52,087 nt of DNA from positions 1 to 52,087 of the forward strand of contig CAIWTA010000294.1 of the NCBI GenBank assembly GCA_903915465.1, given 5' to 3'. The translations under genes and the position numbers were made by a program. Shown here in pieces: positions 43,822 through 51,304 of the stretch; position 1 is the first letter of the stretch, and each line of letters begins with the position of its first letter. This DNA is from an uncultured Bacteroidales bacterium (GTDB lineage: Bacteria; Bacteroidota; Bacteroidia; Bacteroidales; FEN-979). The notes under the pieces are model-generated. The model saw only the letters and a program-made list of their open reading frames with translations. It had not been told where the DNA came from and did not search any database.

Positions 43822-45027
43822 TTATTCCTTCCTGAGCAGTTTCTCACCGAAAGCTTTTCCGTAGTTCACGCATTTCTCAAGGATTTCTTTATGTGGCGTG
43901 AATCTGACCGTCAAACCCTCATCAAATAGTTTCAACTTGAGGTTTGTAAAATTGGTGTTGATGATCTTCACTCCTTCTCCGCTCCATCCGAAAGAGCCGA
44001 ATGCTGCAGCAAGTTTTCCTTTATCCCGGATGGGATTGATGAGCGCAAACAGTTGAAAAACGGGCAGGAGGATATTCTGATTGAATGTCGGACAACCTAC
44101 GATTATTGACTCTGAATGAATCAGCTTCTTTTCGATGGTGGCGAGATCGGTCTTCTCAATATCACATAAATCCACTTCGATATCTCCGGCAAGACGAATT
44201 CCTTCGGCGATTTTATGCGCTATAATCCCGGTATTCCCATAAGCAGAAACATATGCAAGAAAAACCGTATTGATAGCCGGTTCCTGTAAAGTTTCCAATG
44301 CATATGCTTCCGAAAGATCCACGTACTTTTTCCAGTTCTTGCGGAGAACTGCTCCATGGCCTGTACAGATTGCATCAATCTGAAGTAGCCGAATCTTTTC
44401 AACGGCTTTGATCATAAACTTACTGAACGGCTTCATGATCACATCGAAATAGTACCTGAAAGCTTGATCAAAATCATTTGCATCGTCATCAAAAACACCC
44501 TCATGGCAATAATGTTCACCAAAAACGTCACAAGTAAACAGTAACCGGTCTTCCTGAAGATATGTCAGGATGGAATCCGGCCAATGAAGGTTGGGAGCAC
44601 TGATAAACTGCAAAGTCTTGTTTCCAAGATCCAGTGTGTCGCAGTCTTTCACCAAGATGTGGGGAAATTCAAATCCAAGCAGATCTGACAAATAACGGTA
44701 TCCCGAGCCTGAACAGACGACAATTGCTTTCGGGGCAAGTTGCAGAATGTTTGCCAGACAACCTGAATGATCAGGTTCGGTATGGTTCAGAACGATATAA
44801 TCTATTTCGGATGGATCCATTACCCTTTTAAGTTTTTCCAGGTAAGTGTTCCAGAATTGAACCTTCACGGTTTCAATGATGGTTTTTTTCTCCGCATTGA
44901 TGAAATATGAGTTGTATGTAGTTCCATGGCGAGTCTCCATCACAATATCAAAAGTGATAATATCCGGATCCAGCACCCCGATCCAGCTCACATCTTCAGA
45001 AACCTTAAGAATTTTGTTGTCAGCCAT
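43822..45027 (-). CDS. FprA-family flavodiiron protein
   Basis: A 401-residue A-type flavoprotein that reduces O2 to water and/or NO to N2O, protecting anaerobes. The metallo-beta-lactamase-like diiron domain (1-245) keeps H82, E84, D86 and H87 (HTEPDH), H148 (NLHWPDS), D167 (TCDVFGEH) and H224 (GHGAVL). The flavodoxin domain (about 250-401) has AYVSAYGNTGIIA for FMN phosphate. No rubredoxin domain is fused. ATG 45027 is preferred over an upstream TTG. Its presence suggests an anaerobe that meets oxygen or NO. Confidence 0.92.
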   Translation of the reverse strand: MADNKILKVSEDVSWIGVLDPDIITFDIVMETRHGTTYNSYFINAEKKTIIETVKVQFWNTYLEKLKRVMDPSEIDYIVLNHTEPDHSGCLANILQLAPKAIVVCSGSGYRYLSDLLGFEFPHILVKDCDTLDLGNKTLQFISAPNLHWPDSILTYLQEDRLLFTCDVFGEHYCHEGVFDDDANDFDQAFRYYFDVIMKPFSKFMIKAVEKIRLLQIDAICTGHGAVLRKNWKKYVDLSEAYALETLQEPAINTVFLAYVSAYGNTGIIAHKIAEGIRLAGDIEVDLCDIEKTDLATIEKKLIHSESIIVGCPTFNQNILLPVFQLFALINPIRDKGKLAAAFGSFGWSGEGVKIINTNFTNLKLKLFDEGLTVRFTPHKEILEKCVNYGKAFGEKLLRKE

Positions 45028-45087
45028 TTTTATCTTCAATAAAAAGTATCTTCTTAAAAAGATTTGTCTGTGTCTTTCGAAGTTAAC

Positions 45088-45157
45088 TTAACCACAGTAG
45101 GCACGAAGGACACATTAGTATATTCTTTTGTGAACTGCAATGACTATTGTGGTGAAA
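45088..45157. repeat. Second copy of the CACATTAG word family
   Basis: The 218-bp spacer between fprA and parC contains AACCACAGTAGGCACGAAGG then ACACATTAGTA (45090-45120), and inverted CTATTGTGGTGAAA from 45144. The words match those at 25144-25207. The remainder is AT-rich with no clear promoter box. Confidence 0.55.
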
Positions 45158-45245
45158 AAACATTAATTAAAAATTTCATATGGATGAAGACTTCTAAATT
45201 ATAACCACTCAGAAAAGAAACCGAATGATTCAAATCATAAATCAG

Positions 45246-47981
45246 TTAAAGTGGTAACTCCATCTGAATAGCATCGCCTTCATCTCCAGATTTTTGCTCC
45301 TGATTTTTGGTAATCTTAATGTTTCGTTTTTCAGGTTTAGTCTGGTCATCGTTTCCGGTATCCAGCTCATTTTCATTGTCAATCAGCTCAACCTTGATAG
45401 GTTTGATTTGATTTGTAACAGATTGCCCTTCAATATTTTTCTCCTTTTGCAGAGGTATTTCAGTGATTTCAACCTGAATGGGTTGCATGAGGCCAATCTT
45501 CTTTATTGCGTACGATGTCAGCCTTTTTCCTTTCGCTTTCACACCTTTTACGCCAATAAAATCATTCACGAGGATATCCTCTTTATCAGCACCCCTGGCT
45601 TTCTGCTTCATATCAAAATAAATCTCCAGATGTGGATAGAGGTCATCAGTTAACAGGATCAATTTATTCTTTTCCTCTTCACCAATAAAGTCGATTTTCC
45701 TTTCAGTTGGTTCGACCATGAACCGTTTAATAAAATAAATCCCGGTTTTGCCTTCTTCGTAAACAACTGTGTAGATCTTTTCCGGATCATATTTCTCGAT
45801 GCGTATCATATCTTCGTCAAAATGGGTGCTCAGATCAAAAGAAGTAAGACGAAAACAGCCAGATTGCATCATGGTCAGAATGCGGTCTGTTCCCAAAAAT
45901 TCGCCCAGGATAATTCCTCTTTCATCCGTATTCAATCGTTTTACAGTATCATCGTACCACATCGATCTTGATCCAAGTGTAGAAATCCCCTCTTGTCTTT
46001 GTTCGATTTTCCTGATTCCGTATTTTGTCAGGATATTACCTATTGCACCACGACCTTTAATGGCTACTGTAGTGAAATCGAAATCGAAGGATAATTTTTT
46101 CAGTCTTGGTTTTGGTCTCAGTTCGACGCGGATAATCTCTGCTTCACCATTTGGATTAGCCGTAAAATAAAGAACTTTCGAATCGGGTGTTCCTTTGGTA
46201 ATGGTGTATTCCTTATCCCGGGTGACACCGATCACATGGAACCGTTTTACCATGATCTTTCCGTTCTTTCCATCGCGGTAAATCATGTTATAGACCGTTC
46301 GTTCATCATTTTTCTGGAATACCGCAATGTGAATGATATCCTGTCCCACGAAAACTTTGTCCGCCACTTTTGTAATGATGCATGTACCGTTTTGTCTGAA
46401 AACGATGAGTTCATCAATATCTGAACAATCGCACACAAATTCATCCTTTTTCAGTGATGTACCTGCGAATCCCTCCTCGCGGTTGACATACAATTTCTCA
46501 TTTGCAGCTGCTACCTTTACGGCTTCGATCGTATCAAAGCTGCGTATCTCAGATTTCCTTTCCCTGTTTTTCCCATATTTCTTCCTTATCTGCCGGAAGT
46601 ATTCAATGGCAAAGTCGATCAAATGATCTAAGTGGTTCTGCACTTCATCCATTTCGTTACGGATGTTACGGATCATTTCATCTGCCTTGTCTGAATTAAA
46701 TTTCGAGATACGTTCGATAGGAATCTTGCGCAGATGATGAAGGTCATCGTCATTGATCGGCCGAATCAGCAATTTCAGGAAAGGTTTGAAACCTGTAATG
46801 ATCGCTTTGTCAATCTCTTCTCCAGTCTTGCATTTCTTGATACCTTCATAAATTTCTTTCTCAATGAAAACTTTTTCAAGAGAAGAAAAATGAAGTTGTT
46901 CATTGAGTTCCTCGAGACGAATTCCAAGTTCCTTTTTCAGTAATTCCAAGGTTTTTGCGGTTGAAATCTTCAGAATATCACTGACTCCCATGAAACTTGG
47001 CTTACTATTTTCAATCACGCAGGAATTGGGAGAAATAGCTACCTCGCAATCGGTGAATGCAAATAGTGCATCCATTGTAGTATCAGGAGAAACACCCGGT
47101 GCCAGATGTATCATTACTTCGACATTCTGTGAAGTATTATCATCGATCTTACGGATTTTTATCTTGCCTTTGTCGTTGGCAGCAAGAATTGAATCAATGA
47201 TGGAACTTGTTGTGGTACCAAACGGAATCTCGTTAATGACCAATGTTTTTTTATCAATTTGCTGAATTTTGGCTCTGAGCCTTATTTTGCCACCACGGAT
47301 CCCATCGTTATATTTTGAAATATCTACATATCCGCCTGTCAGGAAATCCGGAAAGATCTCAAATGGTTTTCCCTGGAGAATATTGATTGATGCATCGATG
47401 AGTTCATTGAAATTGTGTGACAGTATCTTGGAGGCCAGCCCAACAGCGATACCTTCGCCGCCCTGTGCCAGCAACAGAGGAAATTTTGCAGGCAAAGCTA
47501 CAGGTTCCTTATTCCTTCCGTCATAAGAAGCTTTCCATTTGGTTGTTTTCGCGTTGAATAAGACTTCCAGTGCAAATTTTGATAACCGGGCTTCGATGTA
47601 CCTTGGTGCTGCCGCACTATCGCCTGTAAGCACATTGCCCCAGTTACCCTGCGTGTCGATGAGCAGATCTTTTTGCCCTAATTGTACCAAGGCATCCCCG
47701 ATTGAAGCATCACCGTGGGGATGGTATTTCATAGTGTGTCCGATGATATTGGCAACTTTGTTGTACCGGCCATCATCAAGTTCTTTCATTGAGTGCAGGA
47801 TCCTGCGTTGAACGGGTTTCAGGCCATCCGCCACTTCGGGAACGGCTCTTTCCAGTATTACATATGAAGCATAATCCAGGAACCAGGATTGGTACATATC
47901 CGAGAGATGGATCGTACCTTTCAGTTCGCCCGATTCAAGTTCCGGGTGATCCCCGTTGCCGTTTACTTCATCAACATCCAT
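45246..47981 (-). CDS. parC: DNA topoisomerase IV subunit A
   Basis: Decatenates daughter chromosomes with ParE. The 911-residue protein has the breakage-reunion domain with KPVQRRIL (about 55-62), GHTMKYHPHGDASIGDAL and catalytic Tyr128 in AAPRYIEARLS. A long beta-pinwheel C-terminal domain follows, and the last 80 residues are charged and probably disordered (NENELDTGNDDQTKPEKR). Lack of the GyrA box and the divergent pinwheel favour ParC over GyrA. parE is not in the window. It lies 34 bp after the isochorismatase-family gene on the same strand. Confidence 0.92.
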   Translation of the reverse strand: MDVDEVNGNGDHPELESGELKGTIHLSDMYQSWFLDYASYVILERAVPEVADGLKPVQRRILHSMKELDDGRYNKVANIIGHTMKYHPHGDASIGDALVQLGQKDLLIDTQGNWGNVLTGDSAAAPRYIEARLSKFALEVLFNAKTTKWKASYDGRNKEPVALPAKFPLLLAQGGEGIAVGLASKILSHNFNELIDASINILQGKPFEIFPDFLTGGYVDISKYNDGIRGGKIRLRAKIQQIDKKTLVINEIPFGTTTSSIIDSILAANDKGKIKIRKIDDNTSQNVEVMIHLAPGVSPDTTMDALFAFTDCEVAISPNSCVIENSKPSFMGVSDILKISTAKTLELLKKELGIRLEELNEQLHFSSLEKVFIEKEIYEGIKKCKTGEEIDKAIITGFKPFLKLLIRPINDDDLHHLRKIPIERISKFNSDKADEMIRNIRNEMDEVQNHLDHLIDFAIEYFRQIRKKYGKNRERKSEIRSFDTIEAVKVAAANEKLYVNREEGFAGTSLKKDEFVCDCSDIDELIVFRQNGTCIITKVADKVFVGQDIIHIAVFQKNDERTVYNMIYRDGKNGKIMVKRFHVIGVTRDKEYTITKGTPDSKVLYFTANPNGEAEIIRVELRPKPRLKKLSFDFDFTTVAIKGRGAIGNILTKYGIRKIEQRQEGISTLGSRSMWYDDTVKRLNTDERGIILGEFLGTDRILTMMQSGCFRLTSFDLSTHFDEDMIRIEKYDPEKIYTVVYEEGKTGIYFIKRFMVEPTERKIDFIGEEEKNKLILLTDDLYPHLEIYFDMKQKARGADKEDILVNDFIGVKGVKAKGKRLTSYAIKKIGLMQPIQVEITEIPLQKEKNIEGQSVTNQIKPIKVELIDNENELDTGNDDQTKPEKRNIKITKNQEQKSGDEGDAIQMELPL

Positions 47982-47985
47982 TTCC

Positions 47986-48008
47986 TTAGCGTCTTTGCAC
48001 CTTAGCAG
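47986..48008. repeat. CTTAGCGTCTTTGCACCTTAGC word repeat
   Basis: The 34-bp spacer before parC is mostly tandem related words, CTTAGCGTCTTTG and CACCTTAGC, of the same short-word style as the other intergenic repeats. Confidence 0.4.
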
Positions 48009-48015
48009 TTAAAAT

Positions 48016-48558
48016 TTACTTCACTAATTTCGATATCGCTCTGAACTGTTCACTGCCCGAATAGCGAAGAAGTTCAAACAGCAACGACTCACAGGTGGTA
48101 ACAATGGCCCCCTCTTGTCGCATTCTTTCGATGGCGAATTTTTTATCATTCAGGTTCCTTGAAGAGACACAATCCTCTACCACAACCGGCTGGTATCCAT
48201 TTCGTTTCAGATCAAGAACAGTTTGCAAAACACATACATGACTCTCGATACCAGCAATAATGATGTTTTCCTTTCCCGAGATGGCGATTCCCTCCAGTAT
48301 GCGGGGTTCATCGCAGCAGCTGAAAGACATTTTCTCAACCCGGGTCTGGTGCTGCAGGTGCTGGGCTATCGAGTCGATCGTGGGGCCAAGGCCTTTAACG
48401 TACTGTTCTGTGACAAAGATCGGAACACCCAAGGCCTTTAATCCCTGGATCAGCATGGTAATATTCTTTGTAAGCTTTTCATTCTCGGCAATAAAAGGGA
48501 AAAGCCGCTCCTGTATATCGATGACAATTGCGGCACAGCGTTCTTTAAGGATTCTCAT
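48016..48558 (-). CDS. Isochorismatase-family cysteine hydrolase
   Basis: A 180-residue cytoplasmic hydrolase of the isochorismatase/nicotinamidase fold. The catalytic triad is D14 (VIDIQERL), K76 (RVEKMSFS) and C109 (GIESHVCVLQT). This subgroup (YcaC-like) has no firmly known substrate. It is upstream of parC, preceded by a structured leader of about 155 nt and a -7 box at 48721-48728. Confidence 0.88.
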   Translation of the reverse strand: MRILKERCAAIVIDIQERLFPFIAENEKLTKNITMLIQGLKALGVPIFVTEQYVKGLGPTIDSIAQHLQHQTRVEKMSFSCCDEPRILEGIAISGKENIIIAGIESHVCVLQTVLDLKRNGYQPVVVEDCVSSRNLNDKKFAIERMRQEGAIVTTCESLLFELLRYSGSEQFRAISKLVK

Positions 48559-48649
48559 ATTGGACTGGATTTTGGAACAAATTTTCTGTTTTATTCTACG
48601 TTTGGGTTTTTATAACTGGTAACTTTCGTTCTTTGATTATGATTGCATT

Positions 48650-48696
48650 CAGGCCACGCGGTTCTCGTCATCAGGTTCTATGAGTTTTGTGGGCTG
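48650..48696 (-). ncRNA. Candidate structured leader of the isochorismatase-family gene
   Basis: Between 48559 and 48913 there is no gene. In this part, CAGGCCAC (48650-48657) pairs with GTGGGCTG (48689-48696) at 7 of 8 positions, and inside it CTCGTCAT (48664-48671) pairs with ATGAG (48680-48684) with a bulge. Read on the minus strand this nested hairpin would lie in the roughly 155-nt leader. No known riboswitch class was recognised. Confidence 0.3.
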
Positions 48697-48720
48697 AAGC
48701 TATTCTTTCTTTTTCCGTCG

Positions 48721-48728
48721 CAAATTTA
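48721..48728 (-). promoter_or_regulatory. -7 box for the isochorismatase-family gene (TAAATTTG)
   Basis: Minus-strand TAAATTTG, TAnnTTTG match, about 165 nt before the ATG at 48558. Confidence 0.4.
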
Positions 48729-48877
48729 GGATTTATAAAAATAAACAAGGCTAATTCTTTCTTAGAAGTGTTAAAATTGAAATGAATTTCACAGCAAAGT
48801 CCCCACCTTTAAGGAATTAGTAACATCAATACAGACAAGTTAAAAATTTATCCAGAATTCTTAGATTTAATAATGTA

Positions 48878-48902
48878 CCGAAGTTACACGAAGAAACGCA
48901 AG
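48878..48902 (+). repeat. GAAGTTACACGAAGAAA word repeat, left copy
   Basis: CCGAAGTTACACGAAGAAAC here shares 17 consecutive bases (GAAGTTACACGAAGAAA) with 50712-50728 in the same orientation, followed in both by an extra base and GCAA. The two copies flank the decayed ATPase region. Confidence 0.6.
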
Positions 48903-48913
48903 ATTTAGCAAAG

Positions 48914-49018
48914 GGTATCTCATATTTAAAGTTTTCAGACAAAAGATTGGCATTTCTTATCAATTTCAATGTACCAGTGTTTAAACAAGGAATCCATTGT
49001 AATGTGAATAATTATTAG
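48914..49018 (+). pseudogene. C-terminal remnant of a GxxExxR/PDDEXK-type protein
   Basis: The plus strand reads GISYLKFSDKRLAFLINFNV, then PVFKQGIHCNVNNY and a TAG stop, without a start codon. This resembles the C-terminus of GxxExxR-type proteins (TYLK..LxLLINFNVPLxKxGIxRxVN). Upstream sequence runs straight into the repeat at 48878-48902 and no N-terminal part is found, so this is a fragment. Family call from memory of the motif. Confidence 0.55.
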
Positions 49019-49109
49019 CGCCTTATGAAAGAAGGATTTACCATCGTTTCATGTAGAGATTTGGACAAGAATTTTATCATCGGGAAAGACTGAAGGATAT
49101 CAGAACGGT

Positions 49110-50230
49110 TCACTGAGTTTCCAACCATTTCGACAGAAACAGATCGTAAACCTGATATTTCTCCTGGTCGAAGAAGATCATCTCCTTATTGAGCAGGGCG
49201 GACAGCGAAGTATTCACTGCACTTGCTGCACCCAATTTATGGGTAGTAGTAAAGATGGATGTATAGGGTTTTCCCACACCATTCTCTTTCGCAATCGCCC
49301 TGAGTAACCTGTATTGTGATTCCGTGAGCAGATTCCTGTAATTATAAAAAAGAGTTTCATTTTCTTTCAGAATAGATTGCAATATATCACGAAGGTGATC
49401 AGAAGTTATCATTTCTGAATCATTCCCATAAATCATATTACAGACATACTGAATGTAGTACGTGTGATTCCTGCACCATTCAATGATAAATTCGATATCC
49501 TTCATATTAATCTTTCTGCCGGATTGAATGAATTTAGCCTGAATAAAGTTTTTGTACTTCTCTTTTTGAATTGGATTTAACGAAAGTAGCTGAGTGCTTT
49601 GATAAAATGGTCTGTTTTGATTGAAAAACATTGCCTCTAATATATGTTTTCTGCTTCCGGAAAAAAGGAAAGATGCATTGTTGGCAAACTGAATCTGGCT
49701 TCTTAAAAGCGCTTCAACATTTTTTTCAGGATAAGCGGATATCTGCTGAAACTCATCGAATGCTATAACTACTTATTTTTTCTCCGTGTTAATATATTCG
49801 AAAATCTTTTCGATTGTTGCAATTGTTTGCCGGTCATTATTGATCTGAAATCCAACTGTCGGCAAACCTGTCATGGGATCAAAGGATATTTCTGGATGCA
49901 AAGATGAAAAAGCCGTGGTTACTTTTTTCATGGCTTTTTCGACTGGTGAATCAAGATTCGACAATAATGATTTCCCAAATGCATTTACAAATTCTTTCAA
50001 ATTTGTAGTGGGCATCAGGTCTATATAAAAGAGTGAAAATTCCTTCTTTTTTGCCAGGTGATGAAATACATGCTGAATCAATGCTGTTTTGCCCATTCTG
50101 CGAAGGGATACCATAGTTAAATTACGCTGATTTTCAGCGCATTGATGATTGTTGCTGTCTCTTCTTCCCGGTCACAAAAATGATCAATGCCGGCATATCC
50201 CGAAATGACAAATGGATTTTTGGTTGTCAT
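49110..50230 (-). pseudogene. Broken AAA-type ATPase gene (frameshift plus in-frame stop)
   Basis: Reconstructed, the gene starts at ATG 50230 (MTTKNPFVISGYAGIDHFCD), shifts frame near 50130 (INAL to ENQRNLTMVSLRRMGKTALI), then meets an in-frame TAA at 49773-49775 between INTEKK and VVIAFDEFQQISAYP, and continues in the same frame to TGA at 49110. It resembles Bacteroidota ATPases with RRMGKT as P-loop, AFDEFQ as Walker B and a GSRKH sensor, followed by a winged-helix tail. Those proteins are often paired with nuclease-like genes. Two independent lesions make it a pseudogene; the frameshift could also be a sequencing error, but not both. Confidence 0.8.
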
Positions 50231-50350
50231 AATTTACGTTTTTTGCGTAACGCGATTTACGTAATTATTTTATACTCAGAAATAATTTCTTAGTTTTTGA
50301 CTTTCTTTCGCTTCTTACGAGCCTGATGCTGGGAATTATCTGGAAAATTG

Positions 50351-50500
50351 TTATTCAGAATACCTGAACTCCTCCACCAGTAGCAAAAAATTTTCTTCTT
50401 GCACTGTTTTTGTGAGGGCACGTATTTCTTTGAAGAGATTCTGCAGACCTTCATCCCGTACATTGCAACAGATTATCCGCAAATAAATCTGATGCACTCT
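50351..50500 (-). pseudogene. Unrecognised coding remnant
   Basis: A start-less frame of 49 codons on the minus strand, including NVRDEGLQNLFKEIRALTKT and VQEENFLLLVEEFRYSE before a TAA at 50351-50353. It is amphipathic and looks protein-like rather than random, but no family was recognised. The neighbouring bases 50231-50350 and 50501-50650 show nothing convincing apart from TTTACGT words near 50230-50265. Confidence 0.3.
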
Positions 50501-50653
50501 TTACTGGGTCTCCTTTTTTGAACTGTCCAATCGTAGATTTCATTATGGCTCAAATTTTAAGATTGAGTCCATTCCGAAAAGTATCATTTTTTTGCTAAAG
50601 CTACTTGTAACAACCATTTTTTCGCCATGAGCTCATAATCCAGAATTCAGATA

Positions 50654-50673
50654 CCCCGTTGCTTGTTGCGGGG
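50654..50673. repeat. REP-like palindrome CCCCG-N10-CGGGG
   Basis: CCCCG (50654-50658) and CGGGG (50669-50673) form a GC-rich hairpin in AT-rich surroundings, loop TTGCTTGTTG. Followed by no T-run, so more like a REP-type element than a terminator. Confidence 0.45.
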
Positions 50674-50684
50674 AAGATCATTTA

Positions 50685-50783
50685 TTTCACGAAGTTAAAC
50701 GAAGGTATCATGAAGTTACACGAAGAAAAGCAATCATTGACTTCGTGGATCTTCTTGCCTGCTTTGTACCTTCGTGTGAAAAA
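50685..50783. repeat. Inverted arrays of the ACGAAG word
   Basis: Left arm 50685-50733 repeats the word (CACGAAG, AACGAAGG, TGAAG, CACGAAG); right arm 50741-50783 has the complement (CTTCGTGG, CTTCTTG, ACCTTCGTGTGAA). About 8 bp separate the arms. The left arm includes the 17-bp copy shared with 48880-48896. Confidence 0.65.
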
Positions 50784-51016
50784 AGTCATTGGTGTGTTAT
50801 ATAGTAGTCTTTCAGATAAGAACTCAAATTCCCGCAGAAAAGGCTGTTATTGTTTCAACAGAGAGAACTTTATTAGTTATCTGATTTGATGTTGCAGAAA
50901 ATTAGCATCAGCAGAGGACTGAGTGGCAAAAGCCTTTTTCGTTACAGCAAATCAAATAACGAAATAGCTTGCTTCCAGCACTTCAAAAAAGATAGTTCCA
51001 GAATAACCCAGGATTC

Positions 51017-51047
51017 TTTGTTAAAAAATTATATTTTGCTAATTTTG
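51017..51047 (+). promoter_or_regulatory. Promoter of tRNA-Arg (TTTG-N19-TAATTTTG)
   Basis: TTTG (51017-51020), 19-nt spacer, TAATTTTG (51040-51047): a textbook Bacteroidota promoter 13 bp before the tRNA, the best match in the window. Confidence 0.8.
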
Positions 51048-51060
51048 CAACCCAAAACAG

Positions 51061-51134
51061 GGCCCCGTAGCTCAGTTGGATAGAGCAACAGCCTTCTAAG
51101 CTGTGGGTCGTGGGTTCGAATCCCGCCGGGGTCA
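51061..51134 (+). tRNA. tRNA-Arg (anticodon UCU)
   Basis: Full cloverleaf: acceptor GGCCCCG with CGGGGTC (one G-U pair), D stem GCTC/GAGC, anticodon stem ACAGC/GCTGT with loop CTTCTAA giving anticodon TCT (51095-51097), T stem GTGGG/CCCGC with loop TTCGAAT. CCA is not fully encoded (ACA follows). The 3' half is the likely attachment site for the element whose integrase starts 170 bp downstream. Confidence 0.96.
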
Positions 51135-51168
51135 CAAAAGGCCGATTGACAATCAGGCCGATATCACG

Positions 51169-51196
51169 AAAACCAGCGAAAATGCTGGTTTTTTTT
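51169..51196 (+). terminator. Intrinsic terminator after tRNA-Arg
   Basis: AACCAGC and GCTGGTT form a stem around loop GAAAAT, followed by a run of T (51189-51196). It is well placed to end the tRNA transcript. A weaker GGCC-based hairpin precedes it at 51140-51159. Confidence 0.8.
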
Positions 51197-51243
51197 ATCT
51201 CCCCTTTACAACCATTTACAGTCGGTTAATAACTTTTTAAAGT

Positions 51244-51290
51244 AAAGTTGCCTAATATTGTGCCTAACGCTATCTTTGTTAGGCAACTTT
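51244..51290. promoter_or_regulatory. Perfect 12-bp inverted repeat around the integrase promoter
   Basis: AAAGTTGCCTAA (51244-51255) and TTAGGCAACTTT (51279-51290) are exact reverse complements; a third TGCCTAA lies between at 51261-51267. The arms bracket the -33 and the expected start of transcription, as an operator for autorepression or a recombinase arm site would. Confidence 0.65.
51248..51278 (+). promoter_or_regulatory. Integrase promoter (TTG-N20-TATCTTTG)
   Basis: TTG (51248-51250) inside the left repeat arm, 20-nt spacer, TATCTTTG (51271-51278) ending at the right arm; transcription would start near 51284, about 21 nt before the ATG. Confidence 0.65.
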
Positions 51291-51304
51291 TTAAATCATC
51301 CTTT

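Noticed and set aside
45246-47981. gyrA
   Set aside because: The C-terminal pinwheel lacks a recognisable GyrA box and the sequence fits the Bacteroidota ParC form better.
46333-47989. Several plus-strand frames over parC
   Set aside because: Antisense shadows; the minus strand encodes a full topoisomerase subunit.
50659-50889. 76-residue plus-strand frame
   Set aside because: It runs through the ACGAAG inverted arrays and has no protein-like pattern or promoter.
50886-51083. 65-residue plus-strand frame
   Set aside because: It overlaps the tRNA promoter and the tRNA gene.
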